Of a stretch of DNA of 64,000 bases, positions 1-17,600 are shown in pieces. Source of the stretch: Setophaga petechia (lineage: Eukaryota > Chordata > Aves > Passeriformes > Parulidae); the NCBI GenBank assembly GCA_024362935.1, contig JANCRA010000028.1:8862476-8926475 (forward strand). The letters are read 5' to 3'. Each line of letters starts with the position of its first letter. Within the stretch, counting starts at the first letter, position 1. The notes beneath the pieces are model-generated. The model had not been told where the DNA came from. It saw only the letters and a program-made list of their open reading frames with translations, and did not search any database. Position numbers and translations under genes: made by a program.

Positions 1-33
1 TTTTCCCTCTTATTTTCTTTTTTTTTCTGCTAG

Positions 34-7491
<7,458 letters not shown>

Positions 7492-8160
7492 CCCCTTTTG
7501 GCATCTACTGTGCCTCCAATTAAATCTCTTAATTTCTCATCTAACCCTTGTGATTCTGGTGTTTCACATCTTTTATTAAATTAACTGTTGATTTTTTTTT
7601 TTTTTATGCATAGGCACTAGTATTTGTTGTTAAAATGGCTTAAATCTGTTAGGGATTATTAGTTAAGATGATAGGGAGTCTGTTAAGGATTACCAAGAAA
7701 AAGCAATAAAAACATTAAAGGGAAGAATTTTGCCAGCATAGCTACCGAATTTTAAAGGCTTAATAAATGTTTTACGGGTTTTTAAAATTAATTCTGATGG
7801 GAAAACGAGAAGAAGGGACATCTTTATGGGTCCCAAGTTACAAGGCTCATAAATGATACAGCATTAATTTTCAAGGTTCAGTCTCCTTAAAGGACCTTTT
7901 AGGAATAATTTAAAATAAAGGCTGTTAATCAGCATTTTGTAACGTTCTTCTGAACACATTGCAGAAAACCCTAACACTATTAATAAAACACAAAAAGCTT
8001 TCTTATTGGGATAAAGCTTGAGATTACAGCAACTACACTGTCGACAGTGAGATTTAATCTTTCCAATAACGTCCCTTTTGGCAGAATCACTTTTTTAATA
8101 ACATTTTGGGAAATTAAACTCCTCTTTCAGTCTTTAGCGGGGAAACAAGCGACAGGTCGG
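7492..8160. other. EFCAB5-NSRP1 intergenic stretch including the EFCAB5 3'UTR
   Basis: AT-rich DNA between the EFCAB5 stop and the NSRP1 CpG island. Possible plus-strand poly(A) signals are ATTAAA at 7519-7524 and 7575-7580 and AATAAA at 7705-7710; the sequence does not show which one is used. A T-run lies near 7590-7603. I see no further gene. Confidence 0.5.
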
Positions 8161-8660
8161 TGATGGGGGGGGAAGAACCAGCGCGGCTCCTCAGCCTCGG
8201 CCCCAGGAGCGTCTCGGGAGCTTTTCCCCCTCAGGGCTTCTCCCTCCTCAGGGACCTTTCCGGCCGCTGCCCTCAGGCGCCCCAGGGCTCCCCGCGCCGC
8301 TGCCCTCAGGGAGCGCCGGCCACCTCCCTTCCCTGATCGGCACTTTCGCCGCTCAACAACGAGCTGTTAAAAAAATCCCCCGCAGCCTCCAGCCCCCTCC
8401 GCCCGCTCTCCGCTTCCCTCCCGGAGCGGGACCGCGGCACGGTGCCGTGAGGGTCCCCGGGGCGGGCGGGGAAAGGGCGTGGGGAGGACTCGGCCGCGAG
8501 GAATCTGCGGCCGCGGAACGGCAGCGGCTGCGCGGGGGAGGCGGCCCGACAAGATGGCGGCGCTCGGCAAGCAGTGAGTGCCGGCAGGGCCGGGGCGGGC
8601 GGGCCCTGCCGGGCAGGGCCGGGCCTGGGGCAGCGCTCGGGGAGGAATTGGGGCCGGCGC
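8160..8660 (+). promoter_or_regulatory. NSRP1: CpG-island promoter of NSRP1
   Basis: An abrupt change from AT-rich DNA to a GC- and CpG-dense block that surrounds the NSRP1 start codon (8554-8556). No TATA box is evident, as expected of a housekeeping CpG-island promoter. The transcription start cannot be fixed from sequence alone. The long open frames through this block on both strands follow from its base composition and are not genes. Confidence 0.7.
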
Positions 8661-11600
8661 TGAGGGCAGGGGCGAGCGCTGGAAAACTCTTGCCCAGGGA
8701 CTCGCTTGTCCCAGGTGTCCGCCGCGCGGCCTCGCTGTGTTGGCCTGACTTTAAAACTGTGTTTATTAAAAACAAGCAGAACTCAAGCAGCGGTCAGACA
8801 CTTGAGGGTGCGGGGGTGTTGCCCGGGGGTGTTTTTCACTCTTACGGAGGAAAATCTCCTCAATTGTCACATGTTCCCTCACAACTCCCACCCTCGGGCG
8901 CAGCCGGGGCTGCTGCTCGGCCTCCGCGGCCGGGTCAGAAGGAGCTGAGGGCGGGCTCAGGGAAACAAATAGCCCTCCCAGGAATTGTGTGGTACCCCAG
9001 AATGTTGGGGTGTACCCATGTGTGGTATCCCAGAATGTTGGGGTGTCCCCATGTGGTACCCCGGAACAGGGGGTGTTCCAGTCAGTTCAGCCATACACCC
9101 ACCCTGTGGCGAGCTATTAACTCAGTGATGGACTCAGGGAAAGGCAGCTGGGCGAGAAACTCCCGATTTAGAGGTTGCTCAGCACCCAAAGGAAGTGGGT
9201 TTAGCACAGAGATGGATTTTGTCAGCAGAAGAGTTGTCTGTGTGTGGTTAATTAATCTTAGCGTGACGTAATCTGACTGTAAATCTTGTCCTTTGCCATA
9301 ACACCTGTGCAAAACATGAAATTACAGCGCTGCAAACATAGGCATGGAATAGTACTTGGTATAGACCAGGACTAAATCCCTTCAGATTTAACAGTGGGTA
9401 TTAAAAAAAAAAAATCTTACTTCTCTGAGAGAGAAAACAAAATTACTTGGGGAACTCTGGGCAGGAGGGATTTGTGTCCTAATTTAGGACAATCATTGCA
9501 TTCCACTTTGCATGGGAAGGTGGCCAGTGTGCTCTGCTGCAAAGGCTGCTCACATATAACTTCCATACATTATGTTGATGCTGACCTTTTACTTCTCAAA
9601 TGGTAAACGACAGATCTTTGGTTTGGAATGTGCTATGTTGTAAGTGATGCTAAAGGTAACTTTTTTTTCCCTCCCTCTAGATATGGGCTTATTATGCCCA
9701 AAAAGTTGCCACAGAAAAATCTTGTTTCAAAGAAGCTCTCGGTGTTTGCAGATGAGTCAGATGAAGAGGTCAGTTCAACAATTTTCTTCTGAAATTTGCC
9801 ATGTATTCTGCAAATTTATTTGTGTCCAACCCTTAATGGCTGCATCAGGTTTTGGCAGTGTCATTAGGATATGTGTCACCATTTTGGATTTGAGTATGAA
9901 ATATGATCTGTATTTTCTTTAGTACACATTACATGGAAGTGATTTTTTTCTGTTACTTTCTGTCAACTCTTCCAGAAATTCAGAACATATGACAATCTGT
10001 TTGCCAGAGTTAACTGTAGCTTATAAAGAGATTTGTTGGCTGTCACTGGTGATTGCCTGCAAATAGAAAGACCAGTTGTAATCAACAAGTCTCACTCAAA
10101 TACTCAGTGTGGTAGTTATGTGTGTTTTATCCTTTAGCTCATTCCACCTAAATTTGATGTAATTGATTTTATGATATTCATACTGGGAACAAAAGCAAAG
10201 CTGTACAACCCAAAAGTTCTACAGCAAAAGAACATGTATGATAATTTTGTGAGAGTGTTCTTTTCTATAATCTTTAATTTTTAATTTCTTTTAAAGTATT
10301 AGATTCAAAATACTCAGTCTGTACCTGCCCCAGCAGAGGGCACTGTGTGCTGTGTCAGTCCCACCTGGATGTGCTGCTGGAAGCAGGTGTTATGTTTGCC
10401 CAATTATCCCTTCATAAAAAAACCAAACAATATTTGAGACAGCAGCAATTTTAATTCAATAGTTTAGAAAATAATATAAATAAGGGATAATTTGGTTCCA
10501 ATAATAGCACATAAACAAAAGATAACCGTGGGGTACGGAGTGCAGGTGTGAAAAATGCCAATCACTTGCTTTTGAAATTGTTAAAAGTTTAATAGTAATA
10601 AAATGGTTATAAAAATAGTAATACAATTAGAATCATAATAATTTGGACAATTTAAATCAGGACAATATGAGACAATAAAAGCAAAGAGTTACGAATGTCC
10701 GGGTACCTTTTTCTGGGCATCATGAGCCTGAAAAAGGACACACAGTTAACAGAGGATTAACCCTTAAAAATAACAGCCTGTTGCATGTTCATACACTTCA
10801 TACATGGTGCATAAATTCCATTCAAACACAGGATTCTGTCTGGTCAGTGTCAACTTCTTCCTTCTAATCCTAATAGTGCCTTCAAGGCAGGAAGAAGTTA
10901 GTTTCTTATGATAAGAAGGCAATAAATTCCCTTTCTCTGAAAGATTGAGGTGTCCTGTGGCTGCTATCTTGCTGCAAGTCCTTTCTGTTAAACAAAGCAT
11001 CCTACATAGCGCAGTTTCTATCTTAACAATTTTTATAACCTAAAACTATATTTAACACAGTACTTAAGAGAATGAATACAGCATTACTTCCTAACACAAC
11101 ATATATAATATTCATTTTAATATTTGCGAAAAGCCAGTCATAAAATACATGCATTTTTCACACAGGGTTCTGGGACCCTTGCCACCTCACGTACAAGCTT
11201 GCCAAGTAAAAATTCCCCTTATATGCCATGGGTTAATACCATCTCCTCCTATTTTTGATTTGTCACATTTCTATCTCTGCCCTCATCACCACCTTTACCG
11301 TGCATGCGCCACCACTCGGTTTGGGGGTCACACAAATCTTTGGGGGTTGTCATTGATGAAGATTTCGTAGTCTTCCTCTGTGTCCTTTCATTCACCTTTG
11401 GGTTACACGTGTGCACCAAGCCAGTACAATGTAAGCCAAGACTAACATATCACTGTATCTACATATCAAAGCAATAAATCTCTTATAATTATCATTTTCT
11501 GGGACCCAACCAGGTTTTGATTCCTTTCTACTCATTTTTAGCCACTGTATCTTCAGCTTCTTTCCTCCTGTCCTTGTGAACATCTGCTGGGAGGTGGGGG

Positions 11601-14600
11601 GGGTGCAGCCCCTCCTCTCCTTCTCTTCTTTGGCATTACAACTTTTAACTATTTTTATTATTCCCAAATACTAATTACTGTACCAATAGTGATTACTGTT
11701 TCAATTTTATCAGCACGAATCATACCTATTGATCACACAGGGAAAGTGCCCAGGAACAGGCTGGGATATGAGCTGGGCTGGGGTTCTTACAGAGCCCTGT
11801 GCTACAAAAATGTTCTTTCCTCCCTAGAGCTTCACTCCATGCTTGCTCTTTTGTGTGGTCGAGAAAAACAATGCTAATAAAGCATCAAATAATTTTGCTC
11901 GATTTCTGACTCACCAAAATATTTACTTTTGAAATCTGTTTTTATTTTAATGAACTAGCTGTTGTTAATTTTATGTCACGGAACGCCTGAATTGAGCAAT
12001 TCCCAGCCTGTGTGTACTGGTTCCATTAGAAAATCTGGAATGTTGCTGTTGAAGGTGTCAGAGCTCCTGTTTTACAGGGCAGGAAAGGGCTGAGGCCCTT
12101 TCTAGTGATGTCCACTCAACCCTCAACATGAAACTGCCTCAGTGCAGCTTACAGGGCACAAATGAGTTTTAAATCCCATCTCTTCCCTCACTTAGCTGTG
12201 ATTCTCAGAGGTGCATCCCTCCCCTGTGGCTGTAAAGAGAGGTTTTCCTTTAGATACAGCTGCTGGTGGTGGTAATGGAGCACTTCCCCTCTTAGATGGG
12301 ATTTGGTGTCTTTCTCTGCATTCAGGATCTGACCCCACATTTTCCAGATCCCAGGAATAAACTTCATTTAATCTGTTGTCATTAAATGTGTGGTAGGTTT
12401 GGGAACCTCCCTAGGGGATGTCTTGTATTTTTTCACTTTTTCATTTTCTTTAATATCTAAACACTGAAACAAAAGAATAAATGTTAGTAATTCTAGTAAA
12501 AATAAAATATGATGCTGTCTGCCAGCTTTTAGCTTAGCATCTCAAGTATCCTCCCTTTCAGAAAAGCTGACAGATTCACTGTCAAAGTCTGTTATAAAAG
12601 CTCTTAAAAGTTGTTGTGCTCATCAGTATGGTACAAACCCAGCAAAAAGTAATAATCTCATAACTGCCTTTATCAAAGAAGATTGTTGGTTTTTTACAAA
12701 TCAGAATTACTTTATTAGTTCAGTAATGATTTCAGAGCTTTTCAAGATAAGGAGCAGCATTTGGGAGGGGTTTCATTTCCTGTCTACTGCCTTATCAGTC
12801 AGAACTACATCTCAAATGTCTGGAGATTATGTATTTTTAACTGAAGTCTAATAAAGTTTGTGCTGGGGAATCTGCAGACCTGACTTGTCTGTGATTATAT
12901 ATTAGATACCAAACTTCTGCTCCCTTTTTTTTAATGTTACTGTGCATTTTTCACTCAGATTTTGCCTCTACTCGTGCTGAAGGAGTTTGGATTTTTTTTT
13001 CCTTGTGGTTAAGTACATAAATGGCTGTTAGTTGCTGGAGATGGTCTTTGTGTTAGTTCATAAGAAATAGAGCATCTGGGATGGAAATTTTCTGGAAATA
13101 AGAGTGTTGAATGGGAAAAGGTGCCTTGTCAGTCTGTGTGATGTTCATTGTTCCTCTTTACCTTTGGAGTTTAGTTGAAATTATCTCTGTGGTACAGCAG
13201 ATAAAATTTCTGGTTTGTGGTTGCACCAGAATTACCCAGTGTATGTTCCTGTACTGTACTCAATCTTTCAAAACTGATTTGTTAATACACAATGAAAAAA
13301 ATAACTGCAAATAGACCTCAGTAGGTGCTAAATTTGGGAGGGAAATTGTGGAGCCAGTGTGAACAGTTCTGTGAATGTATCAGCTGGACTTGGTGGGTTT
13401 TTAGTGATCACCTACAAGATAAATGCAGTGTTTAAGCAGGCAGAATCTGAAAATAAGCAGAAAACTCTATCTTCTTGTAGACTCACAGTTTTAGTTTTGC
13501 CTCTGGATGCTTCCATTCCTTTGCAACTTTTCAAAGGAAAATTCTGACTAAAAGGATTTGCTGAGTAATTGATGTTGGTGCTGACCTCAGTTTTTGCAAC
13601 AGTTTGCATGCCAAGTAAGACTGGGTAAGGGGGCTCCTAGAAAAGAGTTTTCTGAGAAGGAGGAAGTGGAAAAGACTCAAGATGATGTATGTAAAATCAA
13701 GAATAATTCAGAGAAGTAAGGTGATGTTGCTGTTTCTCATAATATGAACAGTGGGTTGTGTTATGGAATCACCAAGTAACTGGTTTAATCTAAACAAAAG
13801 GAAGTTGGGTAGTTAAGGTGTGGAACCCCTTGCCACAGGATACTGTGGCATGGCCAGAAATAGAAATGGATTCAGAAATGGATTAGTCAAATTCAGGGAT
13901 GCTCTCGTGTCAAACAATGGTTCAGGTGCATCCTTCAGTTCAGGAAGTCCTTGGTCTGGTTTCTGGAAACCAGGATGGAGTGCTGAGAAAAGCTAATTCT
14001 GTGTACATGACTTGTTTTTCATGTTCATTCTCTTGATCTTCTGCTAGTAGCCATGACTCCTATTGTGTGTGAATTGAGAGGAATCTGTTGCCTGATGTGA
14101 TTTTTGTTTTTTAACTCCATGAAGACTGGAGTCTCATGTGCAGGTTGTGCTTGTAATTTACAGTTCTCTGTGAGGGCAGACCGTAAGGATTCACTCCTAA
14201 ATCCATGTACATGAGGGTGTAAGTGGCTCATTTTAGAGTGAGAAGGAGCTAAGAAATGGAGAGAACCATGAGAAATGTTAGCAGATTGGGGTAATTCATT
14301 GTTTCATTTTTTTGTTTTTAATAACTTTCAGTTGTGTACAAGCTGTGTCCCATGGTCTGGTAGCAGTGGTGGACTGGACAGCCTCATTTCTCAGAGTTCC
14401 TTGATTTGCATGGATTCTATGTCCTTTCACAGGAGAGGGTTAAAACGTTTTCTCCTTTCAGAAAATATTGAACTATAAGCTTTGTGCTTCAGAAGAATAG
14501 CTTGACTAGAGGGAGGGAAAAAGTATGAGACAGATTGCTGAGCTTATAGGGCCTTTAATAAATGGGCAGTTGATAAGTAAAACAATACAAAGGGACGGGA

Positions 14601-17600
14601 AGTTCTCATCTGTCAGAGCTCAGAGCACAACAGGAAATTGTCCACCATAAACCCTTGGGGAAGGTGTTTGTTTTCTGTAAACTTACTGCCAGTCTGGAGA
14701 AATGGCAGATGGACTTCTTTACCATCATATGTCCAATAATGAGGATTATGTATTATGTTAGTGTTTACCTAATCTTTGTAGATCAGTGCATTTATTACAT
14801 GTAGGCAGACAAGGGAAACACTCTAAGCAGGGTTTCAAATATTTTGGTGGAATAGAGCTTGTTCTGTAAATGTAACTGCAGAATCTGTTTTGTTTTTCAC
14901 TGAGCCCCTGCTTTCTGGAGTAGTGCAGGGGAGATTCTTCACTGCTGAGGTAACTTTTTGTTAAACCAGTGTAAGAGTTTCCCACAGAGGAAACCTTCAG
15001 GGTGACCCTCAGTGTGTCAAACAAAGGACCATCTTCTTTCCCAAGAACCAGGAGGAAATGGAGGTTTTCTGTGTAATGCTGATGTGTGCTCTATGCTAAT
15101 TTAAAATGGCTGTTTATGGTTTATACTGACTCATTTGTAGCCTTTTCAAAAGAAGGTGTATGTTATAAAATTAACTACAGCATTGTAAATTATTTCTGAA
15201 CATTAGTTCTTCAGAACTTGAGTTCTTCAGTGTTGAAAGCAGAGGTAAACATGAGATGAATGAAGCCAAGATTCTTGTAGGTTTTAAACTAAATAATCAA
15301 CTATCTACTTCCCACAATCAACCAACCAACCAACCAACCAACCAGCTACATAAATAAATAAATAAGGGACTGTATCCAATTCTAGTCCAAATAATTAGCA
15401 ACAAGAAACTACAGAATCTCTTTGCCTTTTTTAAGTGTGACACAAAGCATGTGTTAGTCAAAGCTGCAAAACTTGGGAAGTTGCCAAAATGCAAAAGGAT
15501 TTTGCCTTCCTATTTCTGCTTTTTAAGATTAAGAGATATTTAATTACATAAACAAGGATACAAGTCCTGCCATTAGTGGATCTGTTTAATAAACATTATC
15601 TATTATCTTTTGCTTGAGAAAAGTTAGATATGTAGTTTGGGTCAAAACTAATTAAAAGAAAAAAGTAAATAAAATGCAAAGCATTTTTGTAGAAGACAGT
15701 ATGATTAGAAAACATTTTCAGTAGGGATCTGTTTCTTCTTAGGGAGGATTAGTATTGCTATTTTGTAGCATGCTTATCTTGAGAAATTAAACAGTAACAT
15801 TTGAAGTACATGCTGTTTAGCTGTGTTCTTATTTCTGAAAACACACAGCTAATGATACAAATGAGACTTGAAATGAACACCAAATCCTTGCAGAATTTTG
15901 TATTTAACTATGAATACAGTTTTTCTTTTTTCATGTGATTGTCAGTATCTTTTCTTGTTACTGCTACATCTCTTGATGGATGTGCAGGAAGAATTCAATA
16001 TTTTCTGTATCACACCTGTCTGTAATTGGACTATTATATAGTTGTTTGTTAGAATGGTAGAGAATCTGTGACAATGGAATTAATTTTGTTTCTGTAATGC
16101 ATCCTTCCTACAGCCAACTGTTGGGGAAAGTCTTCAAAAAGAGGCATTGAAAAAGCAAGCAATGAAACAGGTAAGGGACTCTTTAATTTACTCCCAATGT
16201 TCTGATGGGTAAGTTTATACTGTAGATCTGTTTAAATTAGAATATAGGAATCAAATATTTAAAAAAGTAAAGATTTCATTATTAATATTTTGACATCTTT
16301 TCTTCTCCTCCTCCCTGTTTTTGTTTTAGACTAAACTGGAGATTCAGAAGGCTTTAGAAGAAGATGCTACAGTTTATGAATATGACAGTATTTATGATGA
16401 AATGCAGCAGAAGAAGAAGGAAAGCAGTGCCAAATTGTTAGCAGGAAATGATGACAAAAAGGTCAGTACCTGAAAATGTATCCTGTCTGTTCAGCTCTGT
16501 CTGCTTGGGGTATCATGAGTGGTTAATTTGTAAACTTCAAAGCCTTGCTGGATTATCCTGGCGAGTGATACTTTCATTGTTACTTATTCTTGTTCATTTC
16601 AAGGCTCTTGTAAGGGTCTGGGATCAAAGGAAGGCTCACACTCCTTAAAAGAAGGGCAAGGCTGTTACAGCCAGGAAGACAGAGGGAGGAAAAATCAAAA
16701 AAACATTTATTTTCATTTAGAGTAAAACACCTCCTAGTCAAAGATAGGATGACTGTTTTGATTGAATACAGCAGCCTCTCTTGGTGCTGTGAAAGCTGCT
16801 GTGTCAGGGGTCTGAGAGGAATGGCAGTGTGTTTTGGGGAGCTATCAGACAGAGGGAGAACATTAGAGTAGCTCCTGACAGTTTTCTTCCATTACCAACT
16901 TAATTCAACATCTCCATCAATCCCAATTTATGTTTTCTCAGCCACCACAATTGCCTCTCAGCATGGTAACTCTTTTCCCTTCTACCTCAGCCCAGATATA
17001 TCCACAATATCCTCAAAGCAGCTGAGATTAGGAAGAAGGAACAAGAAAGGCGAATGGAAAGAAAAATTCAGAAAGAGCGTGAAATGGAAGGAGGAGAGTT
17101 TGCACACAAAGAGGCTTTTGTGACTTCAGCCTATAAGAAGAAGCTGCAAGAAAGAGCTGAGGAGGAGGAGAGAGAAAGAAGAGAATCAGCTCTCGAGGGT
17201 GAGATTCATAGTGAAATAATTGTCCTGAAAAAGAAGTAGGGCCTTGTACATGATGTACAATATATTCATCTGGTGGTCCCTATGTGAGGGTTGGGATAAT
17301 TAAAATCAAAGAGGACCAGATCAGCAGATCCTGAATCAGATCATGTAACAGAGGAAGCTCCTCTGTTTGTGTGTCAGTACTGTTTGAGTTGGTGTGTTAA
17401 TTTTTGAGGGAGGGTCAGTTGTGGAAGGAAGAATCGTAAGTCTGGGGTACAGTGCTGTTTCCAGTCCTTACCTCAGACATTCTGGTGAGGATCAGGAATA
17501 GGTGTGAAGCACAGGATGTAGGATCATTAGCTAGATTGGGCTGGAGTGGACCTCTGAAGGTCACCTGTTCCAGCTGCTTGCTCCAAGCATGGTCTGCTGT

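Larger units (their letters stand above)
9769..16113 (+). other. NSRP1: NSRP1 intron 2 (6.3 kb), contents
   Basis: Intron between NSRP1 coding exons 2 and 3. It holds the 616-bp LTR at 10547-11162, an adjoining stretch to about 11730 with a short minus-strand open frame (11392-11667, one hydrophobic segment, not recognised), a weak LINE-like remnant near 13815-13940 and the AACC/AAAT microsatellite at 15318-15365. The rest is AT-rich sequence in which I see nothing specific. Confidence 0.6.

Noticed and set aside
8447..9271. A 274-codon plus-strand open frame over the NSRP1 start
   Set aside because: It lies in the CpG island and the 33-bp repeat, where stops are rare by composition; it is out of frame with NSRP1 and low-complexity.
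8574..9680. Searched NSRP1 intron 1 by eye for the intronic microRNA known in mammals (mir-423)
   Set aside because: Neither arm of the mammalian hairpin is recognisable here.
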